Shown: positions 20,990 to 32,834, numbered from the stretch's first letter. The stretch is 64,000 nt of DNA from Epiperipatus broadwayi (GCA_028023455.1 JAQFVV010006199.1:4476972-4540971), one strand, 5' to 3'. Translations and numbers: made by a program. The notes: a model not told the origin generated them from the sequence alone.

Positions 20990-21850
20990 CAGTTTTAGAA
21001 ATCTTAACCGAGTGTAAGTCAAAGTCATTCCATATATTTAAACTCTTTACAGCAATCATGCAGAAAATATTTTGTGGTTAAAATAGAAACTAAAAGAATA
21101 AAAATACTTGGAGATTATTTATGTCATCTAAATTTAGGAGATGATGTTACTCTTTATGCAAATAATGCTTTAAAACTTTAGAAAATGTTGTAAAACTTAT
21201 CGGATGAAAATAGGAAAGTAATACTAAAGATAAATGTTAAAAAAGCTAAAATAATGTTCAATGGATATTCTCAGAAACAGGAATAAAAATTGATAATCAT
21301 GATTTTAAAAAAAATTAATAAGTATAAATATATTAGTCAGATTATTAATGCAAATATAAACATAATGGATGAAATTAATCATAGAATAAACTTGGATGCA
21401 GAACTTTTGATAGAAATAATTTAGTATATTAAAAGGAAATATATATATGAATTTGAGATTTGGAAATTTAATAAAAAAAAAACAGTACTGAGATGTTGGG
21501 TTTCTCAACAAAGTATGGATAAATGCATTTTGGAACTAATTTAAAAAGAAATCAAATACAATATACATGGGTTATGGAAAACAGGTATAAGTGATATCAT
21601 TAAAACAATTACAAAATTGAAATGAAGCTGGAATCAACATATTGTTAAAAAAGATAATTTTACATGGACAGTTGAAGTTTTAAAATTGAGTACCAAGAGA
21701 TTATAAAAGGTCTAAAAGAAGGTTTCTGTGAGATGGATAAATGAAGTAAGAAAGTTTGTTGATATATGGAGAAAAAAAGATATGGATCAGAGAAACTGGA
21801 GTAAACATGGAGAGACCTTTATCCTACAGTGTATTGATAATATTTGAAAT
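20990..21850 (+). pseudogene. LINE (RTE-like) C-terminal half, decayed
   Basis: Frame-by-frame translation recovers LNLGDDVTLYANN (21127-21165; the catalytic FADD is changed to LGDD), then KINVKKAKIMFN, then YKYISQIINANI and MDEINHRINL (about 21322-21394). The end reads RWINEVRKFVDIWRKKDMD followed by QRNWSKHGETFILQ and CIDNI, stop (21731-21847). These are the thumb and C-terminal blocks of RTE-type non-LTR elements (RRW..DI.K..G..W...A.DR..W...GE.FIQQW). Several stops and frameshifts show it is long dead. Confidence 0.82.
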
Positions 21851-21884
21851 TGATGTTAATTTTAATGATGATTATCAGATTGTA

Positions 21885-21990
21885 TAAGGGCTTGCATGGC
21901 TTAATGCAACGGTAGAATACCAGACTTGAGAGTATAATATCTTTAGACTAATTCCAATTCTTGCACTTCCAGTGTTCAAATTTCTTATGA
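21885..21990 (+). repeat. Possible tRNA-like SINE remnant
   Basis: The sequence gcatggcttaatgcaacgg followed by gtagaataccagacttgaga resembles a tRNA D arm and anticodon arm. No good B box remains. It starts about 40 bp after the LINE stop codon, so it could also be LINE 3' sequence. Confidence 0.25.
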
Positions 21991-21994
21991 ATTC

Positions 21995-23165
21995 TCAAGC
22001 AATCAAGACATTTTATTTTATTTTTACATTACATATTAAAAGGATTTAAAGTTTATTTGAATGGTAATCAATCAAATATCAATTTCTTGCATACAAAGTT
22101 TCAATCTCCACAAATGTAGCACAATTACTTCTCTATCTATTATTGCATGATGTACTAATTATATTTTTGTTAATATTTTAAATTATAATTGGTTAAACAT
22201 AATTTTATTAAAGATTTATTATTATTTTCAATTTTGAGTATTATTCTGATTAACCTTTTTAATCCAAAAAATTACATTTTTACTTAAATGTGACAAATGA
22301 ATTGTAGAGTTATAATAGAGGGCATTATAACTGTATTTATATCAAGGATACCCTTATATTTGCAGCAAGGATAATGTGTTGAATTCTTATTCATATTTTA
22401 TATTATTTCTAGAAAAATCAGTATTTGTAACAAAATATTATTTTGTACAATGCAATGCACATTTGCTTTTTGATTTGAGTATACATTAATTTATTTTCTT
22501 CATTTGTTACTTTGTTATATTATGGCTGACAGAATTTTAAAATGTTTGGTTCACTCTTAAAATTTATTTAATTCATTTTTATAGTGATGTTTTGATTGGT
22601 GTTGACTATATTTTGCTAAAATTTTCATGATTGTTTATATTTCGAGAATTCTGCTTTTATCTGATTATGTGTTTACTTTGCTCTAACACTACTCTTGTTA
22701 TTTACCATTTGTTTTATTTTATTATATGTAAGTAATATTTACTGAGGCTATAACCTTGATAATATGCATATAAAATTATATGTAATAATAGTAAGAGTAA
22801 TGCTTGAATAATAATTAGCTATATATAATCTTGAAGTCTGCTTTCTATTTGGTATGAAATTATCAAATATTTTATTCTTAATGTGGGAGCATATATTATG
22901 TAAGATAATAGTTATGTATTTATGGATATATATATTATCACATTTGAAAATTATTTGTATAAAACAGATAGAGATTGATTCATGTGTTTGCTGTTGCATG
23001 CAGTTATATGTTGTCATAATATGAGGAGAATGTCTTGAAAAACACTTTTCCATTAGATATTAAAAATTATTTTAGATACGTTAGATGTGCTATTATTGGA
23101 ATACATGTTAGGCAGTATAATATCTTTTTAATAAATTAAATAATATCGATGGCTTGAAATAGACT
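21995..23165. other. AT-rich sequence without recognised features
   Basis: The minus-strand frame at 22748-23053 (101 codons) shows no domain or codon signal I trust. Confidence 0.5.
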
Positions 23166-23169
23166 GCTA

Positions 23170-24010
23170 CTTCTGAATACAGTGTACACAAAATATATTT
23201 ATTTAACTTTATATAGAGATTATAATACAATCAATTACATAATGTTAATAAAATCTCTATCAATTAAAAGGGTTGTATATCAGAAAACAAATGTTCCCCT
23301 TAAGCATGAATTGGCTGGGTATAGAACATTTTTATTTAAAAATAATATTTTATGTAAATTTTAAAATGATAAATTATCCAATATTGAAATATATGCTAAT
23401 GAATTATTGAATATAGGATATAATAGAAAATATTTTTATTTACATTATATAAATTTACGTGTAGGTAGAGGGAAAAATATTGAAGAGAAAACAAGGATTT
23501 CATTACTATTTCTGTTCATTTTAATGTTGAACCAAATATTGATAGATTAATTATTAATGGAAAGAATCACAAATATAATATTATATATAAAGTGGTGTCT
23601 GATATGGGTTGCATTAGTGATTTAAAATATGCATTGAAAAAGAGAATTCATAAATATGAAAACTTTTATAAAATAAATTATGATATTTTGTGGATATATT
23701 TAAATTTGTATTTGCTGAACATTCAGTTTTTTGTAATGGAAGCTTTTGCTTTGACAGTATTTTTATTTTACAAATGGAAAACGATTTGAAAAAAATAATA
23801 GTCAGTCATATTTTATAAATATAACAGATTCTCCATTAAACAGACATTGTAATTGTGTTAACATAGGATAAATTATGGAAAGTTGGCCATTCATATGGGA
23901 ATATTAATGCCATGTGACTTCAATTAGATTTGTTTTAAATTTTAGTTGTTAAATATTAATCATGTTGTAAGCTGTTTTTTTTATTGGTATATTGAATATT
24001 ATAGAATTTA
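23170..24010 (+). pseudogene. PLE-3: decayed RT tail and GIY-YIG fragment
   Basis: Translation in shifting frames gives YIMLIKSLSIKRVVYQKTNV, then ELLNIGYNRKYFYLHYI, KTRISLLF with a frame change to HFNVEPNIDRLIINGKN, and KYNIIYKVVSDMGCISD followed by LKYALKKRIHKYENF. This order (RT end, linker, GIY strand 'IIYKV', basic helix 'ALKKRIHKYE') is that of PLE proteins. A minus-strand fragment at 32.56-32.83 kb encodes the same helix. The tail at 23.93-24.01 kb matches repeat C. The YIG strand has decayed to CISD. No working protein is expected. Confidence 0.6.
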
Positions 24011-24024
24011 TTCCCAATTTTTTT

Positions 24025-24029
<5 letters not shown>

Positions 24030-24114
<85 letters not shown>
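24030..24114. repeat. TA microsatellite, about 85 bp
   Basis: An almost pure alternating TA tract with one interruption near 24060. It creates spurious Tyr/Ile frames on both strands. Confidence 0.95.
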
Positions 24115-24121
<7 letters not shown>

Positions 24122-24339
24122 GGCAAAGAGACTTTGGTGGTAGACAAAGGAAATTTTTAAGCAATGATGATAATGAATTTACATTTTGTTGCTGCCTTTG
24201 GATAGAAAATTTAACACATGTACATACTTTAAACATAATAAAAATTTAGATTGTCAAAAATACAATTAAATTAGTATATATTTTCATTTCATTTACACAC
24301 ATTCATTCTGCCTTACCAGGAAATTTAGAAAAAAGATTA

Positions 24340-24480
24340 TAGTGTTTCTTGATAAGAAAGTGTGCAGGAGTGATGTGGAGAAGAGAAGATAGAGATCAGA
24401 GAAGGTGGATTAAAATTGGAGAGATCTTCATTCTGCAATGGATTGATAATGGTTGACAATGATGATGATAATATTTTGAT
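24340..24480 (+). pseudogene. RTE-like LINE 3' end scrap
   Basis: Translation gives CAGVMWRREDRDQRRWIKI followed by GEIFILQWIDNG, stop. This is the same C-terminal block as at 21.75-21.85 kb (better conserved at the ILQWIDNG end). A short run of GATGAT units follows, typical of an RTE tail. Confidence 0.75.
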
Positions 24481-24985
24481 CTTGGAAAGCATATTTTTAA
24501 TTAAAAGATATTACTTGAGCTTTTATTGCTGATAAGTATACACATATCTTAGGATTAATCTATTTATGCAAAACACATTAATATTTTTGCAAATTCATTT
24601 TTTAAAAATTGTTGAATACTTCCAAAGTTTACAACAATAACAACTAATTTCTGGAGTTGTTTTGCAGTGGGATAATGATAGCATTATACACTTTATTTCA
24701 ATAGATTTATATTTGTATTTTATAGGTGGGTGAGTTTTTGTTATTACAACTATTAAATTTTGGGCAGAATATATACTGAAATGAATTTATATTTAAAATT
24801 AAATTGTTTTGCAATCAATGATTAGATTAAATCAATAAACATTACATGACCACCACTTCTTATGCTTGTGTATAACTGTTATAAAGCAGGCAAAACTCAC
24901 CATATGTATTGCCACCCACAGCAAGCTAGAATAATCAATGGATGCCAGAAGGCTTGTGTATAAAATCCCTATCTAGTGCCTACTC

Positions 24986-25044
24986 ATCCAAAATCCCCAG
25001 ACTAGTTTCTGGCATGTGGCCTTCATCAGTGAGGAGCCTTGGAT
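24986..25044 (-). ncRNA. Type I hammerhead ribozyme, family E
   Basis: On the minus strand: ATCCAA-GGC-TCCTCA, CTGATGA, stem II GGC/GCC around CACAT, GAAA, CTAGTC, then TGGGGA-TT-TTGGAT. Stem I has an inner helix TCCTCA/TGGGGA (six pairs, one G-U) and an outer perfect helix ATCCAA/TTGGAT across an internal loop. Stem III is A-U plus C-G around a UA loop. An A-A mismatch sits at the base of stem II. The core boxes and cleavage triplet GUC are intact. Confidence 0.8.
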
Positions 25045-25670
25045 CTAAGAGCACTACACCTAGATCTTAGGATTTAATGCAATCCTCCAGCAACCACCTT
25101 TTATCACTTAACTAGAAAACTATGAGTCTTAAACTGAAAACACCTTAATGTTTTCAATCCAAGACCATCAGCTTATATAGTCATATGGGTCTGAACTCAG
25201 TTCAGCACCCATACATTTTGGTGTCTTTGGTTCTTTAATAACCATAGCCACCACTATCCTATTAGACAGGATTGGTTTTAAGTCAATAAACATCACATGA
25301 CTACCACTTCTTAAGCTTGTGTAACTAACTATTACTCTAGCTTGCTGTGTGTGGCAATACGTATAGTGAGTTTTGTCTGTTTTATAACAGTTATACACAA
25401 GCATAAGAAGTGGTGGTCTTGTGATGTTTATTGGCTTAAAACCAGTCCTGCCTAATAGAATAGTGGTAGCTACAGCTATTAAAGAACCAAAAATACCAAA
25501 ATATATGGGTACTGAACTGAGTTCAGACCCATATGACTATATAAGCTGATGGGCTTGGATTAAAAACATTAAGGTGTTTTCAGTTCGAGACTCATAATTT
25601 TGTAGTTGTGATAAAAGGTGGTTGCTGGAGGATTGCATTAGATCCTAACATCTAGGTGAAGTGCTCTCAG

Positions 25671-25724
25671 ATCCAAGGCTCCTTACTGATGAAGACCACA
25701 GAAACTAATCTGAGGATATTGGAT
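25671..25724 (+). ncRNA. Hammerhead ribozyme with collapsed stem II, family E
   Basis: CTGATGA and GAAAC are present, and the outer helix ATCCAA/TTGGAT is intact. Five bases or so are missing from stem II, and the cleavage triplet is AAUC instead of UAGUC. It should be inactive. It is the mirror copy of 24986-25044. Confidence 0.65.
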
Positions 25725-25839
25725 GAGTAGGCACTAAATATGGATTTTATGCACAAGCCTTCTCGCATCCATTGATTACTCTAGCTTGCTGTGCGTGGCA
25801 ATACGTATAATGAGTTTTGCCTGTTTTATAACAATGATT

Positions 25840-27835
25840 AGATTGTTTTAATTTGGTTTAACTTTTACCAAAAGGTATATATCACTGTTGTATTTAATAA
25901 AATTTTAGGTCTTGTTTTGTTTCTGATGGTAAAGATAATTTATAATATATTGTAAAAGCAATTAAGGTTTATTTTGAGACAGCATTTCTTCGTAAATTAG
26001 TTTTGCATTGTCATCATATATTGTTTCATTTAGTAATGGCCATGAAATATATCAATTCAGCATCAACTAATAATTGATAATTATTTATTAAACAGATAAA
26101 TTTGATTTATAACATTACTTGCTCCATTTGCAAATGTTTTCTTTTTTTAAAAAAAAAAATTATATTAATAACATAATGCTTTTGACCCTGGCTTTTACAT
26201 GTAGTCTTATATTACTTGAAACTTTTGTCATATAATTAACAACTAGTTTTAATTATCATGAGTCATCAGTGAGATGGTTATATTTTTATAATAAGTATTT
26301 AGATCCCTATTTGATAGTAATTATAACTGTTTTTTATTGCAATGAAAGCAAAAATATTCACACTTTTAACGTCATGGTTATTGGCAATTCTTTTATAGAA
26401 TTGTATGGATTATTTGATATGGTTTTTTTTTCTTTTTAATTTCAAATTATCATTTAGAATGAACGAAGAATATTATAATTTTTTTACTGGGCTATTATTT
26501 CCAGCATTTGCAGTGAATGAAGTGTCCAAAATTCTTTTAGAAATTATTGGATGTTTCTTTTGCAATGCAACATGTTTCTTTTGTTTTTTCGTGAAATAAT
26601 TTCATATTTCTATTTACTCTCTTATATTGAGCCTTAGTGATGTTTTTATATTGGGATTGGCATAGTCTGTTTTAGAAAGAATGTGTTGTCCATTTTGTTC
26701 TTTAATTTTTTCCATCGTAATTGTCATTGATATGCATGGAGATATTCTCCAATAATTATATAATTTGCAATATTCAAACTATATATATGTGTGTGCATTT
26801 ATTGTTATTGTTTTGGATATTTTTTTCATTTATTAACTTGAAGAACGTATTATGCATTTATATTTTTTATTTTGTAATTTTTATTTAATTATTATTTTTT
26901 CTTTTCTTGATAAATAAGCCATTAATCGTTTATACGACAATGTATTGTTATGTTCTTTGATTTTGACTTGCATTAGTATTTCTTAAATTTTTGTAACATT
27001 TAGTTTTGTTTTGGATAATTTTCAATATATTATTCTTTTGCTAATTTATTACTAAACTGAAAGATTATCATTATTCAAATGATTAGAATTTACCAAAGTG
27101 TTTTTGTTGTTGTTGTTGTTAATATGTGTTTTTCTTTTTATAATCGATAGCACCTTTCAAATTATTAACCTTCTTTTATTTTCATTACTTAATATAAAAA
27201 AAAGTAATTTTTATTTATAAAACTTTTAAGATTTTGAATGTTTTAACTTATTTTAATACGTCCTAACATATTTTATTTTTACTCATTTCTGTTTGTTTAT
27301 TTTTGCAAAACTTTTTTCTGGTTTTACGAGCAATTTTCTTAATTGCTAATTACAGTGGGAGCTATATTCTAATTTTACTTAGTGTACATTAAATGTATTG
27401 TTTACACGAATGACTTAATTATAACAAATTTATTTATATTATCACTTTTCAATAACATATTTTTAAAACCCAGTAATTATATTGTATAATATTTAATAAG
27501 TTTTTTTTAATTCTATTTTTTATTGATAAAAAAAAATAGCATGTTTCCTTGATATATTTATTTATAAGATATAGATTTTTTTATAATAATTTTTATTTTT
27601 CAAAAACTGAAATCTTGTTTTAATCATATGATTTTATAAAATATTTTATTTAAAAAAATATATATTTTGAAAATATTTTTTAAGTGAAATAATGATATTT
27701 TTTAGCCATATTTTATATATATATATTTGTTTATTGATTTCTTCTAATGATTTTTTTATGTACATTCATATAAATATTATAAAACATTAAATTAGAATAA
27801 CTCATTGTATATATAATTAATAAAATAAACCATTT
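25840..27835. other. AT-rich sequence without recognised features
   Basis: No gene seen. A frame at 26405-26599 is rich in Phe and looks like chance in T-rich DNA. A (GTT)n run lies at about 27104-27120. Confidence 0.55.
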
Positions 27836-27840
27836 TCTTT

Positions 27841-28263
27841 TCAGGCTATGAATAAATAATACCGTTGGCAAAAAGTCAAGAATAGAATGGATCCACTTAT
27901 TTTTTAAATTTTTGTTGTTATAAGCTTATCCTTGCTGATAGTGATCGAAACACAGAATAAACTAATATATCAACCAGATGAAAACATGGCATTATTAATT
28001 ATTAAATTAATAATCAATTATATAAGCATTGAAAAATCTCACTTTTAAATCATAAATGACTTTCATTTAAAAATTATAGTTAATCTCCATTCTTTATTAT
28101 TGACTATTAATTTAATAATTATTAATACCATGTTTTTATCTGGTTAACATATTAATTCACTCTGTAATTTTATCAATGTTAATGAGGATAAGCTTATAAA
28201 CATAATCTTAAAAAATAAGTAGATCTATTCTACTCTTGATAGTGGGTTTTTTTCATAGCCTGA
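27841..28263. repeat. Foldback element of about 420 bp
   Basis: The outer 12 bp are perfect inverted repeats (tcaggctatgaa at 27841 with ttcatagcctga ending 28263). Pairing continues inward through the 'ataagcttatcc' block (27920) and its reverse (28187-28198), and an ATTAATTATTAAATTAATA region, with small indels. It has no coding capacity and fits a long-armed MITE or an inverted retroelement pair. Confidence 0.7.
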
Positions 28264-28289
28264 TGAGATAATGATTTATTCAAATAATT

Positions 28290-28345
28290 ATATATGATCA
28301 CCATCATCATCATTTTCGACCATTATCTATCCATTGCAGGATGAG
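28290..28345 (-). pseudogene. RTE-like LINE 3' end scrap
   Basis: On the minus strand the translation LILQWIDNGRK, stop, matches the ends at 21.84 and 24.45 kb and is followed by a GATGATGATG tail. Only the last dozen codons remain. Confidence 0.65.
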
Positions 28346-28352
28346 TTTCTTT

Positions 28353-28355
<3 letters not shown>

Positions 28356-28419
<64 letters not shown>
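28356..28419. repeat. Compound TC/TA microsatellite
   Basis: A run of CT units passes directly into a run of TA units, joined to the LINE 3' scrap. Confidence 0.95.
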
Positions 28420-28420
<1 letters not shown>

Positions 28421-31400
28421 AACCAATAAATTGCATGCTCACAACCTTCATAATTGTTGCCCCCAGTACGTGCGCTAAAAATTGTAACCACAACATAAGT
28501 GCGCTAGAGACCACAACCAACATCTGGAGCAACTTACCACAGACCCAAAATCAATGATATAACATAAACTTTTTATGATTTAATTTGATCGCAGCCAGGG
28601 TGTACCGCGAAGAACTATCATAGTAGTATGATAAAATACATTAAAGAAATTATAAGTGCAAGGTTATTATCTTTCAAATCTTAATTTGCGATTTTTATTG
28701 TATGAGACCCGATGGCTGACCATGTACAAGATGGCATAATTTGTGGAATTACATAAAATTATGAAATTTGAAACCATCTCTATGATTTCTAATATAAATG
28801 CTAGTCCAGGTAAAGCTTTGCAATAAATAAACATAAATACTTGGGTTCTTTTTTATAGTTTACTATATTACTGAGACTCTTATTATACTGATAAATGACA
28901 ATTTAAAAACGTTAAGTAAATATATTCAATCATGTAATTATTTGGTAAATCTGTTTACAAGTTTAATAATTAATTTGTATTGTATACTAGAATCAACTAT
29001 GCAAAGCTAAAATGATGGAAAAGATAAATGGGATTTTATTGTACCTTACACATCATAGACTACCAAAGACGAAAAGCATCCAAATGTTTTCTCAAAATAT
29101 CATTAAACTCTTATATCATGTTGATGATAGTATGTATTTCAATGTATGCTCTATCCAAGATTTATGATTTATGATTTTATGAATGACACATAGCAACGGC
29201 ACAGTAAGTTTAATTATAAATCAACGTTTATTTACAAATTTATGAATAATAAGTAATTAATTCCAATGTTATAATTAAAGACATAAATAAACAAATAAAA
29301 TAAATAAATTATAATTCCATCTACTTTCTTCAATAACATATCATAGGCATGGTTTTTTAAAAACCTAATCATACCTTATATTTCAGTTTGATATAATGAA
29401 TGTATTGAGAAAATTATACTAAATTCAGCATCAACTCATGAAATATTTAATGTCACTTCCAGATTCAACAACTCTATACCATAAACTTATAATCATATAA
29501 TAAATAATATTATATCTGTAGGATTTAGCTATAATGCAATCATTAAATAAAGTGAAAATTTAAACTTACATTCAGGTAAATAATAATCAACCAACAGTTA
29601 ATTATTATGAGGTAACTTGAATAGAATGTCCTGCTACAATTTAATAATCTAACTTATAAGTTATACTTACCAATGGAAGATGATTTAGCAGAATAACTAA
29701 AATACTTTGCCCAACTTATATCTATGAAGTAAAACCATATTCCTGTGGATGCATTCATCTACACATAGGAATTAAATAACACTAAACGCTTTGTGGATTT
29801 ATACACCATCATCAAGTAATAAGTATAATTACACAGTTCTGCGGATTAACCACCAGCGCAGGAATGAGTGTAAAATACAAAAAAAATGGCAATTAAGTAA
29901 TCTGTGGATTAACCACCAGCACAGATTAATGCCTTTTAACATTATAAAACAACATTACTATTTACTTCACATTAAAGTGCAAAATCATCCTCCTCAGTTA
30001 TTCTGACTATTCAGAAAACACTAACACTTTAGCAAATGTGGGTTCTTGCATAATAAAATGTTATGCTAATCAGGACAACTAAGGTACTAACTTATCTTGC
30101 TTAAAATAAAACATATGTAATATAATATAAGTAATATTGGTATAGGAATATAAACCTGGAAACACTCACAAAATGCCCCATAAAATTTGATACGTCTCAT
30201 AAATTCATTTAGTACTTTTCAAGCTTTTTCGCAAGTGCTATTCTCTTGAATAAATATTTTATTCAACCCCTATTAATTTAAACTTAATAAAATATACCTT
30301 ATGAACTTCACATGCAAGTTCATATAATGATAAAATTAAAATAATGCGTTATTCATCCAATACATAAAATATAACAGGTGTGTGTGTGATATAAATAAAA
30401 TGTATAGCATATTATAGTTCAATACATGAATTCTAGCAGGTGTGTGTATCACAAATTAAATGGTATAGCATTTTATAACTACGAATATGATCCGTGAAAT
30501 CCATGTACGATGTGTCGAACAATAAATATACGAAGTAATAGCTACAATTATCGTTGAATTCCATACAGGTAATTTTATCCATTTGTATTAGTTATTATAA
30601 GCAATATTAGATTAACGATTTTACGTGGCTCCATAAACATGAAACACTTTCAAAACATGACACGCAGAACTTAAATGAAAATGTTTTTCATAAGTTATTA
30701 ATTTCTACATTTCTTTATTAAAACCGTTCCAAGTTTATCACATCCATGTTAATATTTATTTATCCACGCTTAAATCTAAGAATACTAATTATAGCAATTT
30801 ATTTAATCATTCCAAACCGACGATAAAATTAGAAAATAGCCTTGATCAATTATTTGAAGACTGTTTATTATCCAAATGATAAACAAATTAACTAGCAAAT
30901 ATATTACTGGCATTGTAAAGTTAAATATCAATCAATACTATATTTTTATTAGAATTAGAAACGGAAATATTAAACTATATTGATAACTTTAACATTTTAC
31001 TTTAATTTAAACTTCTTCTTTTTTAAAAAGCAAATTTTCATATTTATAAAACTTCTGTAACTAAAACACTTATTTAATTTTTCCAAATTGTAGAATAATA
31101 AATATTTTAAAACATACCAAAATCTTGCAATTAATTCTTTTAAACTGGGAAGCTCCGACATTTTTCAAATGTAATATTGGAAATTATTACTACCGGTGAT
31201 TTGATCCACTTGGCCAGCCGACTTGAACAGACTTTTAAATTTAGCAATTCATCTTTTAATTAAATACCACTATCTTATTTTTACATTTATAGAAAATTTT
31301 GTGGTAATCCGATTACTTGTTAACTATTTTAAAATAAGCTTATCAAATTTACACCATTTGCCTTTTACCATTTTCTTTTCTTTCTCCCTCCAAAAACAAA

Positions 31401-31840
31401 CTAACAGACGATCTTCCTTTTAAATTCGTGCTCTTTTCTTTTTTTAACATTGAGGCCTACGTAATTATTGTATTTATTTTTAATAATTAAATTTAGTTGA
31501 ACAAATGGTTTTTAATTCAATGGAAATAATATTTAAGACCATTTTAAACAAATAAAAACTATTATTATTTTTTTTTTTTTAAGAATATTTTACCAAATTT
31601 AATGTGTTGTCAAATTTTTTAAAAAGTTAAACATTTTGATATGAATTAGTATATGGAAAGAAGCAATTCAAATTTATTAAAATAATATAGACAACAAGTA
31701 AGGCAAAATATTACCCATTCTCTCTAATAAATTATTTTGAATATAAGAGAGTAATCTGTTCAAAGTGCAAATCAAGCCAATCAAATCACCAAAAGAAGAA
31801 AGAGAAATTTTTATACCAGTTACATCAATTATTATATTTT
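28420..31840. other. Non-coding 3.4 kb block with internal repeats
   Basis: No gene is recognised. The first 250 bp are GC-richer, with two related 'gtgcgcta..a' units (about 28470 and 28499). There is a direct repeat with a period of about 60 bp (ggtgtgtgtgtgatataaat at 30378 and a related unit at 30440) and a set of hairpin units at 29.79-29.93 kb listed separately. The block may be an old large insertion. Confidence 0.35.
29790..29926 (+). repeat. Repeated hairpin units with covarying stem
   Basis: CTGCG-gattaaccaccag-CGCAG (about 29841-29863) and CTGTG-gattaaccaccag-CACAG (about 29903-29925) share an identical 13-base loop, while the stem changes from C-G to T-A in both strands. A third, weaker relative (tttgtggatttatacaccat) starts near 29791. 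Conserved loop and paired change suggest selection for RNA or DNA structure, though two copies are slim evidence. Confidence 0.45.
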
Positions 31841-31843
31841 ATA

Positions 31844-31844
<1 letters not shown>

Positions 31845-31880
<36 letters not shown>
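31845..31880. repeat. AT microsatellite
   Basis: A pure AT dinucleotide tract of about 36 bp. Confidence 0.95.
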
Positions 31881-31882
<2 letters not shown>

Positions 31883-32004
31883 TTTTAAGGGATTACATTA
31901 AGTTCAGTGTAGACAATATACTTGTATGAAATATTATATAATTTTTATATAATATATATATAATTTTTAACATTAAAAACCTAAAGCTAATAGTCAATAA
32001 AATA

Positions 32005-32275
32005 ATTAAACACCTTAAATTCACAACTAACCCAGACTAGCCAAAGAAAATAAACTCTAAAACACAACCAATGGTTTCACTGCTATAAGCAGATTTCTCA
32101 AGTGTAAAGGACTAACAGATAACAAATTTATAAACATTAATATAAATTTGTTATCTTTTAGTCTTTGACACTTGAGAAGTCTGATTGTAGTAATGAAATT
32201 ATTGGTTATGTTTTAGAGTTTATTTTCTTTAACAAGTCTGGGTTAGTTGTGAATGTGGGGTAAGTTTGATTATAT
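32005..32275. repeat. Family H palindrome (PLE-type 3' tails)
   Basis: Mirror positions sum to 64273 from centre to edge (gataacaaatttata at 32118 with its reverse at 32141; aacccagact at 32029 with agtctgggtt at 32235). The arms therefore hold no net indel over about 130 bp, around an 8-base loop. Reading outward, each arm has CTTGAGAA(A/G)TCTG, a hairpin (clear in the left arm as TCTGC-tta-tagcaG) and TGAAA. This is the layout of the PLE-1 3' end but without CGTC. Confidence 0.65.
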
Positions 32276-32299
32276 ATAATTTTATATATGTAATATAAT

Positions 32300-32830
32300 T
32301 TATGTATTTATATAAACTCTGGAATAAATTCTACAATATTCAAAATATTAATATATATTGAAAAATAAATAATAACTATAGCTAGCTTGCAACATGTCCC
32401 CCATCCTGAATAGTATTTTACAGTTTAATTTTTTTTTAATTGCATTAAAGTTACACAACATAGCCAATTTTCTATAATTTATGTATATCAACACAATTAT
32501 ATTGTTTATTGTATACATTATCTGCCATATTTATAAAATATACCTTTTCAAATTTTTTATTCTTTAAAGCATTATAAAATAAAAACACTGTCAAAAAAAA
32601 CTTCCATTACAAATAACTGACTGTTTTGTAAATACAGATTTAAATCTATCTTCAGAACATCACAATTTATGAAAGTTCATGATAATGAATTCTCTTTTTC
32701 AATGCACATTTTGACTCACCAATGTAATTGGTCCACATTGGCATACCACTTCATATATAATATTACATTTGTTGATTTTATCAAGTGATGCTTTAGTTAA
32801 AATTATGAGATAACTGGAAAGAAAAACAAT
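32300..32830 (-). pseudogene. PLE-3 second copy: GIY-YIG scrap plus 3' tail
   Basis: Minus-strand translation near 32770-32690 gives IIYEVVCQCG, then with a frame change YIGES-like residues and CALKKRIHYHE. This corresponds to IIYKVVS-MGC and YALKKRIHKYE in the 23.6 kb copy. The DNA downstream also matches (tttacaaaacagtcagtt versus tgctgaacattcagtt). The distal part (32300-32430) is repeat C, the element's tail. Confidence 0.55.
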
Positions 32831-32834
32831 AGAT

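Larger units (their letters stand above)
24835..25835. mobile_element. Ribozyme repeat family E, head-to-head tandem array
   Basis: The left half (24835-25330) reads minus and the right half (25331-25835) plus. The centre is near 25325. Each half is slightly longer than one monomer, so its ends are direct repeats. 'cacttct...cttgtg' recurs at 24854 and 25305 (451 bp), and 'attactctagcttgctg' at 25331 and 25775 (444 bp). Monomers carry one hammerhead, a ctgaactgagttcag palindromic box followed by cccatatgactat, and an 'aacattaaggtgttttcag' block. They encode nothing. The bodies resemble family D block for block, so D and E are subfamilies of one lineage. Confidence 0.75.

Noticed and set aside
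23992-24249. Frames across the TA microsatellite at 24.03-24.11 kb on both strands
   Set aside because: They are mostly Tyr/Ile runs from TA repeats. The short non-repeat ends have no recognisable domain.
26255-26290. CACTGATGACTCATGA on the minus strand near 26.27 kb
   Set aside because: The expected GAAA is AAAA, stem II does not pair, and no family A, B, D or E sequence surrounds it.
27925-27960. ctgatagtgatcgaaac inside the 27.8 kb foldback, hammerhead-like
   Set aside because: The spacing leaves no room for stem II, and the element's two arms are inward-facing, unlike the ribozyme families.
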